Positions 22,458-34,261 of a stretch of 64,000 nt of DNA are shown here, piece after piece. This DNA is from Haberlea rhodopensis (taxonomy: Eukaryota > Streptophyta > Magnoliopsida > Lamiales > Gesneriaceae). Numbering within the stretch: the stretch's first letter is position 1; every line of letters starts with the position of its first letter. The position numbers and the translations under genes were made by a program. The notes beneath the pieces were generated by a model. The model saw only the letters and a list, made by a program, of their open reading frames with translations. It had not been told where the DNA came from and did not search any database. Location of the stretch: NCBI GenBank assembly GCA_907163345.1, contig CAJQUN010000224.1:310001-374000 (forward strand), given 5' to 3'.

Positions 22458-24046
22458 CACATGATATATATACACACATTATATGATGTACTATTACTTA
22501 TTTTACAAATATTATATATAATATGTGATATAATTATTCACACATATTATATTATATTGAAATTAGAGTTTTCTAGATAAAAATGTTATTTTAAATATAA
22601 TAAAAATCATGTTCTTTTTCTATTTTAATAAATAATTTATATGTACCGGTAGATTGTATTAAAAGCCAATAATAAAAAAAGAAAAATAATTATGTTTTGA
22701 TCAGTTTCAAATTAAGTGATTTCAATATGAAAATTATTATTTTTATAAACACATAAAAAATGTGTAACATTAAAATTTATTGACGAAGAAATTCACCATA
22801 AATTTAATAAGATATTTTCATAGTTTAAAATAATAAATGGGTTTTTATGTATTTCAATACAAAGTCATTATAATTTTTATAATGTACATTTTTTGAAGAC
22901 AAAATTTTCAAACAAAATTTAAATAAATAAAGCACATGAAAATGATATTACGAAATAAAGTGAAAGAAATTAGATTAATGAAGGGAAGATAAAATATCAA
23001 ATGATGGGATGGAGAAAGAGGAAAATGTGAAAAATAAGGGTATTTTGGTTATTGTTGCATTTCAGGGAGTTAAACCAAATAAAAAAACAGAATAAGAGAG
23101 TGCGGAGTTTAAAAAGCTTTCTTGGGGATTAGACTTTTAAACAAACATTGGGTTTAAGAATTTATATACAGGTCTCCCTAATTTTAATGTATGAAACAGA
23201 TTACATTTTTGATAGATTTATGTGTGAACATAACATTGAATTATGATCATATATTCTTGATAATCATAAGAGTGAAGACATTAATAATTAGTAAAGCTCT
23301 TTGTAACCTCTCTGAACCCCCCGTAAATATCTTTTCTTTGTAATTCAAGCAGAAACCCATCTTAGTGAGAATTTCTCTTTGCTTTTCAATTTAATAATTT
23401 CTATTTATTATGTTAAGTATACAGCGTGTGTTCCGTCCGTTAGTATAAAGCTAGTCGTCCGCTAGTAGAAAAAAATATAATCAAAACTCATAAGACCTAC
23501 GAAAGCAAGGGTTATTGATTCAAAAAATTAAATGTCCACTTATTTGGGTGAGTTTGATTTGGTGTAGTAAAACTAAAAAAACTCTGCAAGTTTAATTTAA
23601 TTTTGAAACAAATGATAACCAAGAAAACTTAAAATTTTACAAAATCAAAACCGAAACTGATACAATCGGTTGTTGGTTTAAATCGAGATTTGAACACCCT
23701 TGACAAAATGAAATCATACTTAAATAATTATTTTCATTTATTATTAAAAAAGTCATGATTTTAATATTATCCCTAAATTTTAATACAATAATGATAATGA
23801 AATAACTCAAAAAAATATTGTTCTCATGAAACTCATTTATATACACATCGAATATGCAGCCGAAGCCGATATAGTTAGAAGGGGTAAAATGACATTATAA
23901 ACATGAGAGTCTATGTCCGAATACATCTTAGTTCAGGGCCAATGTGGAGTTAAGGTTTTTTTTAGAAAAAAATAAAAAATAAAAAAGTTCAAAAATACAC
24001 CAAATTTTAACTTTTGTAAAACTACTTCAAAACTCCATGTCAATTG

Positions 24047-24094
24047 GCGGACGCTGCACGTATCTTTTTATTTATATATTTTTGCAGCGTCCGC
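24047..24094. repeat. Hairpin with GCGGACGCTGC arms
   Basis: GCGGACGCTGC (24047-24057) and its exact complement GCAGCGTCCGC (24084-24094) enclose a 26-base AT-rich loop. The GC-rich arms stand out from their surroundings. Confidence 0.85.
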
Positions 24095-24534
24095 ATGCTT
24101 TTGCAGGTGGATGCTGCAGGTTTTAATTTTTTAAAAAATTATAATTTATTGTGAAACGTCCTATATGACCATTGCAATCTAGCCTACGGCTACCCACGTA
24201 CATCAATATTTTTTTTTTTATAATTGATTTCAATGTTTAATTATTGATATTTGCATAATTTATCATATATTTTATAGACACAAATATATGTCATAATTTT
24301 GAAAATTTAAAATGTGTAGAAAAGATCAAAGGTGAATAATAGATGGATTATTGAATTATAGATGGATTATAAAATTTTCAAAAATAGTTTTTATGATAAA
24401 AAAAATTTAGCTAAAATAATTATTCTATAGAATTAGTATTTGATAAAATAGTATACGTGTAATACAAGAAAAGTCCAAGGTCAAAATTTTAATTATAAAT
24501 TAGTGTTATTTTTCTTATGTCATTGTTCAGGAGC

Positions 24535-24631
24535 AAAATAGTAAATATGAAGGTGATTATAAGAAAAAATAAAAATAAAATAGTAAATTTAGTGTTTTTT
24601 TTTTTATAATCACCTTCATATTTACTATTTT
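24535..24631. repeat. 27 bp perfect inverted repeat
   Basis: The arms 24535-24561 and 24605-24631 (core TATGAAGGTGATTATA) are exact reverse complements around a 43-base AT loop. A third, degenerate copy of the right arm follows at about 24637-24656. It may be a small foldback element. Confidence 0.88.
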
Positions 24632-24663
24632 TTTTTATAATCACCTTTATAGTAAAAAAAAAA

Positions 24664-24722
24664 TTCCTCTGTACGGTAATTAATTATGAGAATAAAAGAT
24701 GAAGAAAACACGTGCAAGATTG
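24664..24722. repeat. Outer part of the left arm of a long inverted repeat
   Basis: This stretch (containing GATGAAGAAAACACGTGCAA) continues, after removal of Copia-4, at 32524. Together they pair imperfectly with the reverse complement of 33240-33392. Confidence 0.75.
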
Positions 24723-25105
24723 TGTTAGCATAAATGCCCAGCAAGCCAAACGTTGGCCCGATGGGCTTTATGGACCCAAGCCCAATTAGTTAAATCAATA
24801 ACACTATAAATATAACATTCATCTTTAGGGTTGAGAAGACCATTCAATACACTTCATCTCATGGAATAGCCGCCATCACACTAGCACTGGTGCAGGCTTG
24901 TAGATCTGGTCAGGTTGATTGGACTCGAGGATCACCGTCATCAGATTGATTTCGCTGTTATCGGTAATCCCTTTTCGTGCATTATATTATGATATTTGCA
25001 TGTTTATATATGAATCAGACGCGATCGACCGTCCCCGGGTCAGATCTGTTTATTGTATTATTTCCGCTGCGTTTGGATCTGGCGCCGGGGTACGGAAACC
25101 CAACA
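24723..25105 (+). repeat. Copia-4 5' LTR
   Basis: It starts TGTTAGCATAAATGCCCAGC and ends GGAAACCCAACA. A TATAAATATAAC box at about 24806 precedes the body of the LTR and is a plausible TATA element. Confidence 0.95.
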
Positions 25106-25106
25106 G

Positions 25107-25118
25107 TGGTATCAGAGC
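25107..25118 (+). other. Copia-4 primer binding site (tRNA-Met)
   Basis: TGGTATCAGAGC begins one base after the LTR end and is a perfect match to the usual initiator tRNA-Met complement. Confidence 0.93.
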
Positions 25119-27600
25119 CAGGTTGCGCTTTGATTTGTATATTTGATAATTAATTTTATTAGATCGTTTCCGATTTTCCTAATCGTGTTTGAATTGTTTC
25201 AAAAATTATTTGGAATCCGGAAAAACATAGAAATTGGATTAAAAAGATGTTTTAATCGATACCCAAAAACCCGTTGCCGGAAAACTTGTACTCGCCGGAA
25301 AACCAGATCAAATCGTCAATCGTAGAGGCGGCATGCGGCGGCGCGGCGGAGAAGCTGTTCTCCGTCGCCGTGCACGCCGCCCATAGTGTTATCGGCGATG
25401 TGATGGTGCTGGTTTCGCGATGGCGCAGGCATTTAGAAAATCGCGAACGAGTTGGACGATCTTTGGGCGAGACTCGTGCGAATTTTTGCAAATGTTGCAG
25501 ACGAATTTGTTCGAGCTCCATGGAAGATCTGCTCGAGGTTTCGCCGAGGATCTCGGGATGTATTCGCGAGCTCCATGGAAGATCTTTGCAAATGTTGCAG
25601 ACGTATTTTCAGGACCTGCGTGCGATTGATTTAAGCGACGGTAGAAGCGCGGGCTGGCGGCTGGCGGCGCTTGTAACCCTTGGAAATGAAACCCTAAAAT
25701 CAGCTTTAGAAGGTGGCGGCGCTGATGCTTGTAAAGAGACGATGAACAGATGCTTGCAAACCCTAAATTCGATTAGGGGAGATGAACAGTATCCGGGATT
25801 TTAAAAAAAAAAAAAAAAAAAACAATTTTGATAAATCCGAAAATTAAGGTTAATTTTTGGGGTTGAAATTGCATCTTTTAATTTTTGGATCCAAATTGTT
25901 TGGAGTCCATAAATTTTTGGGTCATTTTAGATGTTTTATCCGGATATCATTTTTGAAATAATAAATCATACTGCTTAATTTATTAAAAATGTGATTTTTA
26001 ATTTATTAAGTGTAAAATGGAGATTTTATAATTAGTTGAAAATTTAAATAATTGAAAATTGAATGAAAATATTTCATTTAATTTGTTAATTTTATTTTTG
26101 ACTAATATTATGATTTGAGGTAAAATAGTGATTTTACAAATTAATTAGAAATTAAATGAAAGTGTTTCATTTAATTTGATAATTTTATTTTCGATTAATA
26201 TGATTTAAAGGTAAAATAGAGATTTTACCAATTAATTAAAATTTAATTAATTAGAAATTAAATAAAATAGTTTTATTTAATTTGTTAATTTTATTTTCAA
26301 TTAATGATGCGATTAGTGGGAAACGATAGAATAAATTAATTATTGTGCCCTAATTACATGTGATATAATTAGTCCAATTACATATGATGTAATTGGTTAG
26401 TTTAATGTTTAATTACATATGTTGTGATTGCATGATGGATGATTACGGGCCTTGACCAACGTGTTTAGGTGAATGTTTAGGTTTTTATTGTTTCATTATT
26501 ATTGTGATTTTGGTTATCGGGCCTGCGAGCCTGCTCTCTCTATTTTCTGATGTATCCCACCCCGGATTTGTATCCCTATTCTCTTGTTTGCACGATTTAA
26601 ATGTAAAATCATTAGAATTAGTGGGAGATCGAGATTGAAGATGGAGCACCAAGAATCAAGACATGTATAATGGAAGCAAAAATGTAATAGGATTGCATTG
26701 CATACCTGCATCACCTTAGACAGACTTGTGATCCACGTATGGCTCACGTGGATCAAGTAGGAAAAGGCCGTAATCGTCCATATTTATTTTTATTATGCAT
26801 GTGATGTATGATAAATGTTTGTTTGTATGTTTTATTAGTACATATGACTGCATGAATAAAACATAGTTGCATGAATCCGGCAATCAAACAAACAAGTACT
26901 TGATGAGATTTGAAAATTATTAAATCCCTCTTTTGAATATGATTCAAAATATTTTAATATCAAACTGTAAAGGGAGCTCAAAGGAGTTTGTTGCTTCCTG
27001 TCTTCCATCAACAGTTAAGCCATGAGACGCTACTTGTGTCAGGTGTCTTGTCTCACCCTCGTGGGGGGCATCTGGCATGGGAAAGCTGTGTGTTTAACTG
27101 CCACTTAATTATGGATAGGGTTCTGTTAACCTTTAAGATTACTCACCCTCGTGGGGTCTTATTGGCAAACATTACCATCCGTGGGATGGGTTAGTTTGAT
27201 GTGAGAAGGCATAATTGGCCTGCCTCCGTAGGGTTATGTCAATCACGAGACGAATATCTTGGGGGTTGCATATGATGCAATTGTGAGCTACCTTTAGTAT
27301 CATGAGGTCGGCTGGACCCTCGCCCGGGGCTATCATGAGCTAGTTGGACTCCAAGCCCACTAAGAAAATACGATTTTCCGTTCATTTGTCAAGAGGGTGA
27401 CGAATTCGAAAAATTTAGTGGGAGCATTCAATAACTAAAGTCCATAGTTTTTGAATTAATTAATAATCAAACGGTTTGCATGTATTTTCTGTTTATTCTC
27501 AGTATTGTGATTGCCGTGAATCCGATTGCATCAATTCTCGATACAAACAAAGTTACCGCACCAAATTCTTCTAATTGACTATTAATGTTAAAATAATGCT
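25119..27600 (+). other. Copia-4 leader region
   Basis: About 2.5 kb separates the primer site from the first gag-like remnant. A 176-codon open frame (25274-25804) lies here but matches no family known to me. It spans a local duplication: GAGCTCCATGGAAGATCT at about 25513 and 25568, with TTGCAAATGTTGCAGACG near each. I treat it as leader. A 20-base A run follows at about 25804. The stretch 26000-26320 is AT-rich and internally repetitive, and TCACCCTCGTGGGG occurs twice (about 27053 and 27143). Confidence 0.55.
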
Positions 27601-30600
27601 TGCTTCTAAAAGATTGCTATATACCCTTGGTGGGAGCCTCCTGTTGAAGTGTCTCCCGGTTCGTCTCATGAAGAGATTGCCACACTTGAGAAGTGATGGG
27701 ACGATGATCTCTAGACTATGTGATATATGATAGCATCAATGTCACCAATGAGTTTCAACAAAGATATGAGAAATTCGTTCACATTGCTGATATTTTCCAA
27801 CACCTACAAATGTTGTTAGGTGAACGGACGCGATTACTGAAACTCGCAATTTCAAAAGAGCTATTTTCATTTCACATGCGAGATGGGGCTTCGGTCTATG
27901 AGCATGGTGAAGAAAAATATCTCTTGTTGAGAAATTGGAAAATCTGAATGTGACCAATCCTCATTAACTGGCTATAGATTTGATCTTATAGTCAAAATGT
28001 TGGAAACTCATGAGTCCTTGATTCAAAAGGAGAAACGTGTTCTTCTTGTCGAATCTTCTACCAATGGTAGGAAGAGTTCAAGGATAAAGAAGAGGAAGGG
28101 AAATGGTTCCCAACCTTGAAAGACGAAAAAGGATATAGTAGCAACTAAGAAAGGAGAGGCATCTATGTTTTCACTGCTGGTCACTAGCACAAAATTGTAA
28201 GGAATACCTTGACTAGAAGCGTTCTAGAAAGGGTATGTTATATATTAAAATTAAATGTTTCTATTGGTTCTACTTCTTTGGTATATGATCCCAGTTGTGC
28301 TCGCATTTTTGCAAAGAGTTGCATGTGATGTGAAGAAGTAGAGAGCCCTATGAAGGTGAAACCTACCTGAGGCTAAGCATTGTAGCAAGAGTTGTTGCAA
28401 AGGCTGTTTGAAACATTTATTTAATATAAAATCTTGAACTGGTTAGGAACTGGTTTGAGCAATTATTTATTTGTTTTAGATTTAGTCATGAAATTGTTCC
28501 TATTTTGATAGAGAATGATATTCTTTTAAATATGCGAATGTGATTTGCAGTATTTTTAAGAATGCATATTTTATTGAATCTGGTGAACTTATGAATGATT
28601 AGTATGATTATATTCAAAGAATATAAAAAGAAGGATAACTTAAATCCAACATATATTTAGCATGTGCTGAATGTCCATTGAATTTGATTCATATGGACGT
28701 ATGTGGAGCACTAAATGTTAGTGCAAGATGATGTTGAGTTATCTTAAAGAGAATGTGATTCTCTCTGAGTAACTCTCTAAAGTTACATATTTGTTGAATA
28801 TAATTCATACCAATGCAGTGACCAAAACTCCATATACGATATGGACTGAAAAATAATCCAAATTTTTATTTGAGATTGTTATGCTTATGTGAAGCAGCCA
28901 GTGGGAGATGAGTTGGATAGTTGATCCATCTTATGTTATTTTGTGAAAATTTATATTATCCAATGGAGACAAAGTGTTTGTTTCGCAATTGCCGTCTTTC
29001 TAGAGAAAATGTTTCTATTAGAAATGAATGATAATATAATATAACTTGAAAGGGTTCAAGAACCACAAACCACTAGAAAAGTGAAAACGCTGAAATTAAT
29101 TGAGTCAATCATAACCTTTAAACTGCACATACCAAGGAGATCTGAAAGTGTTTCAAGAACTCCTGATAAATTGAATTTACTCCTAGAAAGTAGTCAAAAT
29201 GATTTTGACCATGGATGTGATCCTAGGACTTTCAAGGAGGCGATGTCAGATATTTATTCGGGACATTGTCAAGATGCCATGAAATCTGAAATGGACTCCA
29301 TGTACTCCAATAAGGTATGGGCCTTAGTAGATCATCTTTGGGAATTGTTCCCATTGGCTGCATGGATTTACAAGTGAAAGCTTGGAGTGGATGGGAAGGT
29401 AGTGACCTTCAAAGCTTGACTGGTGAGAAACGATCATTCTCATAGGCAAAGAGTTGTTTATGAGAAAATTTTCATCGGTTATGATGCTATAGTCTATTTA
29501 GATTTTATTAGTTATATCTTTATATTATGAATATGAGATATGAGTAATGGATGTGAACACAACATTTCTCAGTGGTGGCATTGAGGTAGAAATGTAGCAA
29601 CCAAATGTGTTTACAACTTCTTGTAGTGAGAAAAATGTTTTCAAACTCCAGAGGTCCATTTATGGGCCTAAGAAGGCATCTCGAAGTTTGAACTTCCGTT
29701 TTCATAACATCATCAAAGTGTTTGGTTTTGTTAAAATCCGGAAGTGACATGTGTGTGCAAAAGGGTTAGTAGGAGCATGGTTACATTTGTGATGCTTTAA
29801 GTCGATTATATCATGCTCATTGTGAATGGTATTGGATTAATCAATTAAAGCATGATTATCTACTAATTTCTCCATGTAAGATTGAGAGAAGCATCATAAG
29901 TGCTTAGCATAAGGATCTATAGGGATAGATCTAAAGGATGCTTGAAATCTCTCAATATACGTACATAAACACTGTGCTAAAAGAGTTTAGTATAGAATAG
30001 TCGAAAAATGAGTTACTTCATAATATGTCATAGTATTCATCTCTGGAGTCAATGGGTCTTAAGATTGATGAGGAGAGAGAAAAGATGACATTGGTACCTT
30101 ATATTTCTACTTTTAGTAGCATACTGTATGCTATGGTATGTACTTGGCCTGATGTATGTTCTTAGAGTAATGGGCAGACATCAGACAGATCCCGGTGAAG
30201 GTCATTGGAAAACTGTGAAAATAATCCTCATGTTCTTATGAAGAACTTATGATATGTTCATGGTTTTTGGATCTGTAAGTGGAGAAATAAAAGTTGAAGG
30301 CAAAACTGATGCTAGTTTTTAAATTGGATGTAGATGATACCATATCGATGGTCGGATTTGTATTTAAGCTCAATGATGGTGATGTCTCTTGGAAACGTTC
30401 CAAGCAAGACACCACATTGGATTCCACCACTGAAGTTGAATAAATTGCAGCATACGATGCAGCAAAGAGGCAGTTTGGATAAGAAATTTCATCCAAGAGT
30501 TGGGTGTAATTTGTAGTGCAGTTGACACAGTCTCTGTGTACTGTGACAATATTTGAGCTATTATGAATAGCCAAGATCTCATCAGGATCCAAACATATAT

Positions 30601-30760
30601 TGAGAAAATACTATCTAATGAGACAGATTGTAGACGCGACATTATTATCGAGAGAATCGCTTCAACAGAAAAATATAGTGAATCCACTGACAAAGCATTT
30701 ACAATGATTGGTGTCTGATAGACATCTTGGGAAGATGGTCTTAAGACACATAAGTAGTTG
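27600..30760 (+). pseudogene. Copia-4 gag-pol, heavily decayed
   Basis: Translated islands keep the Copia order. Gag-like sequence lies around 27740-28100. NLNPTYI (pre-integrase) and LIHMDVCGALN (integrase) lie at about 28640-28720, with the rest of integrase mostly deleted. DAMKSEMDSMYSNKVWALVD (RT start) is at about 29270, a LQRSIYGPKKASRS-like block at about 29650, and the RNase H end (ILRKYYLMRQIV-like) at about 30600. Stops and frameshifts occur every few dozen codons. The islands resemble the Copia-1/Copia-3 polyprotein, so the families are related though clearly distinct. Confidence 0.8.
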
Positions 30761-32123
30761 GCTTTGGGAAAGTGAAAGATATTGTTGTCATACATGATTA
30801 AGTAAATCAATAGTTGATTGATTGTACTTATAATCTTATTATGACAAATCTTTGTTTGAATATTAATATATATGGCACTCTTCATCTGTTTACCCATGCA
30901 TGTTGATGCATTGATGAAGTCCTTGATATTGCTATAGTCCATAGAATGTGGTTACGCATATGATGGTGACCATGAAATACATTCTCGACTGCGATTTCTA
31001 AATGTTCCTGGTCGATGAGCCTTCGAGAATGGGATATCGATATATGCTCGTTAGAGACTGGTATTCATGATGTGTCTAGTGTAGTGCGCCGCGTTTCATC
31101 GGCGTTGGCTTGGAGAAGTCAGCACACATGAATAGGTGCTCATTAGGAATGAGTTCACTGAACGACCCTACTCGGAATTCTATAAGTGGTTACCTTTTTG
31201 TCGAGTATAGAATTTCTAGTCATAGTTGTGCACCATTACTCCTAATGACCCGAGGCGTCATTGAGGTCTTGATAGATAGCTGTGTACTTTGATTTGACTG
31301 ATCACATGTGGGTCATAAAGTCATTATTTTGGGTATTCAGTGATGCTGTCAGAGGCCAATGATTGTCGTTGGGGATTCACCACTGGTCTTGATGAACCAG
31401 GATGTCCTATGTGTTTTTCTGTATATGATTCAAGGAATCTCTGGCCAGAGTGGGTAGTGCTTGTGAAAAAAGAGTTTTTCATATACGCACACAAAGAATC
31501 ATATAACGTGAAACAAATACATAGTTATTGAAATCATAAGGGGCCTCGACCAACCAATGCCCTAGATTCAATCGGGACATATTGAGTGAAAGGAATGTAC
31601 TGCACGCTAACTATGGCTGACAGGTTCTCGTACGTTGCTAGTCATTTGTATCTAGGTCTTCGTGAAGCGCAGATGCTAGGCGCTACCCACGATCGGTAGG
31701 TTCATACTGGATTATATTTCGGTAATTGTCTATTAAAGGAGTTTAATTGACAATGGGGCATTCAGGGTAAGCCCAAAGAAGTTGTTTGACTTCTAAAATC
31801 ACAAAGGTTGTGATCCTACTGCTATGATACACTTGAGCCTCGTTGGGTCACAATCAACCGGCCGCCGATCTATTGATGAGAATTGAGACTTAAATATTAA
31901 GTGCTCAAATTAAGTGATTTAGAAAAGATGAATTTAATTTTTGAAAGCTCCTCCTTTTAGTGGAGTTTCTATATTTGAAAATGTTTCATTTATAGAAAGT
32001 TCTAAAATTAAAACGTTTGATATATTTATGTCTCATAATTATGTACATTAGTAGTACATCAAGTTATTCAATTGGATTGAGTTACTTGGATTATGAGTTT
32101 GGAGTTTTGTGTTGGCTTTTAGG
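30761..32123 (+). other. Copia-4 3' untranslated region
   Basis: About 1.4 kb lies between the last pol remnant and the polypurine tract. Short frames (31110-31292, 31340-31531) show no recognisable protein. Long 3' regions occur in some plant Copia families. Confidence 0.5.
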
Positions 32124-32135
32124 CAAGTGGGAGAT
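32124..32135 (+). other. Copia-4 polypurine tract
   Basis: CAAGTGGGAGAT, followed by T, precedes the 3' LTR and closely resembles the tract of Copia-1 and Copia-3. Confidence 0.85.
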
Positions 32136-32518
32136 TGTTAGCATAAATGCCCAGCAAGCCAAACGTTGGCCCGATGGGCTTTATGGACCCAAGCCCAATT
32201 AGTTAAATCAATAACACTATAAATATAACATTCATCTTTAGGGTTGAGAAGACCATTCAATACACTTCATCTCATGGAATAGCCGCAATCACACTAGCAC
32301 TGGTGCAGGCTTGTAGATCTGGTCAGGTTGATTGGACTCGAGGATCACCGTTATCAGATTGATTTCGCTGTTATCGGTAATCCCTTTTCGTGCATTATAT
32401 TATGATATTTGCATGTTTACATATGAATCAGACGCGATCGACCGTCCCCTGGTCAGATCTGTTTATTGTATTATTTCCGCTGCGTTTGGATCTGGCGCCG
32501 GGGTACGGAAACCCAACA
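32136..32518 (+). repeat. Copia-4 3' LTR
   Basis: It is the same length as the 5' copy. By eye the differences are C/A in GCCGCC, C/T in CCGTCATC, T/C in TTTATATATG and G/T in CCCGGGTC. Confidence 0.95.
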
Positions 32519-32523
32519 GATTG

Positions 32524-32630
32524 GTCAAACTTACACTATTACACATGCTTGCTCTCGTTTTTTCGAAAATAATTTATAAATTGAAGTGAAGTGTGCTGCA
32601 GTATTATATATTAAGCAAATAATATCAGAA
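32524..32630. repeat. Inner part of the left arm of a long inverted repeat
   Basis: Blocks GTCAAACTTACAC, CTCTCGTTTTTT, GAAAATAATT and GTGAAGTGTG recur in the same order in the reverse complement of 33240-33392. Confidence 0.75.
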
Positions 32631-33239
32631 TTTTATTATTCAATTTTTTTGTAATTTGGAACCTACCATATTTAATTAGTTAGTGTTTTTATAACAATAA
32701 TTTTAGACGTATAAATACTAAATACATGTATACAAGATGTATGTGCAGGGCGTAATCAGAAAATTTATATTTGGTGGGCAAATTATTTCGAAAGATATAT
32801 GCATTGAAAGATTTTCAATGATGATATGTTGAAGAAATGCAAGCTGCGATAATTTAAATATTTTTTTATGTATATTTTTATTATTTTTATTTTATCTGTT
32901 ATGTTAATATATCATTTTACATACTTTTATTATTTTTATTCCCGACCAATTATGAATATCGGGGTATCCCCAATGTATTGACATATTACATGTACAGTCC
33001 ACACCTCACTCAATTAAATCTATCACTTTAATTTAAATTTTATATTTTGTAATCATTTTAAAATAATTTCAGAGTTAATCCAAATATTTCAAAATATATT
33101 TATATATTCACCATGTTCTGATCCAACTATCGGTTGATATTTATATTGACAATTTCACTTCTACTTAATTAACATCTCATTATTTATTAATTAATTCATA
33201 AATTATGCTTAATTAAGGTTAATCAAATTTCGGGTATCA
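32631..33239. other. AT-rich spacer inside the long inverted repeat
   Basis: About 610 bases of AT-rich DNA with no recognisable frame, forming the interior of the inverted-repeat structure. Confidence 0.5.
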
Positions 33240-33392
33240 TATGTTTCTACTGTTATTATAATAATGCATCACACTTCACTTTTACTGTAATTATTTTCCA
33301 AAAAAAACGAGAGTATGTGTAAGTTTGACCAATCTTGTATTGTTTTTCTTCATCTACTATTATCATAATTACTTACTTATCGTAGAGATGAA
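33240..33392. repeat. Right arm of a long inverted repeat
   Basis: The reverse complement aligns with 24664-24722 joined to 32524-32630 over roughly 130-150 bases with small indels. The arms would have been about 0.6 kb apart before Copia-4 inserted. A degenerate terminal-inverted-repeat DNA element is one explanation. Confidence 0.75.
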
Positions 33393-34260
33393 AGATTAAT
33401 AAAATACATCATGAAGGCGCCATCACCCTTGTCTTCAAATTTTAATTTTTTTTTTTTTTAAGAAATCGTCATTTGAAATGACGACTTCACTTCATATAAG
33501 ACTAGTTTGCTAAAAATTTAAAAAAGTGAGTTAGTTTGGTAAATAATTTTTTTTTAACAAACGAAACATGCAGCGTCTGGTGGACTTGGGGTTTAAAATC
33601 TGGTGGATTTGGGGTTTAAAATTGGGAAAATTGCGGGCCGGTACCCTTTCCTGAAACTTAATTCATCATAGTCTAGTTAAAAAGCCTTAGTTCACTTAGG
33701 TCCATTCTTGGTTGAAATGACTATAAAACCCCATGTGGTCCAAGTGGTCCATATGTTCCCACCAATTCTTAATAAAATTGCATTATCAACCCTACGGAAA
33801 TGTTTAAAGAACAAATAAGCATCTATATACTATTTATCATCTTCTTTATCATTTTATTCATGAAACAGTAACATTTATGAACATGAGATCCTTCAGTTTC
33901 TGTCATCTCGGGCGAACCCAATAGCATACTTTTGCAAAGGACTCACAGTTCATGTAACAATCTTCTAATTATAATTCACAACCCGATTTGAAGATCATGT
34001 TAAAAAACAATAAAAGGCCCAACATGCTTCCTTATTACAATAAAATTTTAGCAAACTGAAATATACCATTTTGACCATAACGGCACCGGGTGAGGTGGGT
34101 CGCAACGCCACCAATCGAAAACTTACTGCCTCCAGACTGTTTTACGAATGGCTCCTCACCATTCAACCTCAGCACACGGGCGAGGCTAGTCTGCCAGTTA
34201 TCCGACTCCTTCAGAAACCACACATCACAGCCCTAATTCGTTTCCTACCTTAGGGCGTAA
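33393..34260. other. Intergenic DNA and downstream flank of the viral copy
   Basis: No gene is supported. A 23-base tandem pair (TCTGGTGGACTTGGGGTTTAA type) occurs at about 33576-33622, and the palindrome GTCATTTGAAATGAC at about 33468-33482. Minus-strand sequence 34035-34223 has a 62-codon frame of unknown kind that could belong to the leader of the viral copy. Confidence 0.45.
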
Positions 34261-34261
34261 G

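Larger units (their letters stand above)
22458..24662. other. AT-rich intergenic DNA, no gene seen
   Basis: This 2.2 kb is very AT-rich, with homopolymer runs and no frame that resembles a protein. It holds two clear inverted repeats, annotated separately. No exon or known element could be recognised. Confidence 0.6.
24723..32518 (+). mobile_element. Copia-4: Copia with near-identical LTRs and decayed interior
   Basis: Two 383 bp LTRs (24723-25105 and 32136-32518) enclose 7.0 kb, and GATTG is duplicated on both sides (24718-24722 and 32519-32523). The LTRs differ at about four sites by eye count. The primer site, polypurine tract and order of recognisable gag-pol remnants fit Ty1/copia. No frame longer than about 120 codons survives in the pol region. 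The contrast between young LTRs and an old interior suggests a non-autonomous element moved by another element's proteins. Confidence 0.93.

Noticed and set aside
25274..25804. 176-codon frame as a host gene
   Set aside because: It sits between primer site and gag of Copia-4, has no recognisable domain and spans a local duplication. Kept as leader, with a finding about the duplication.
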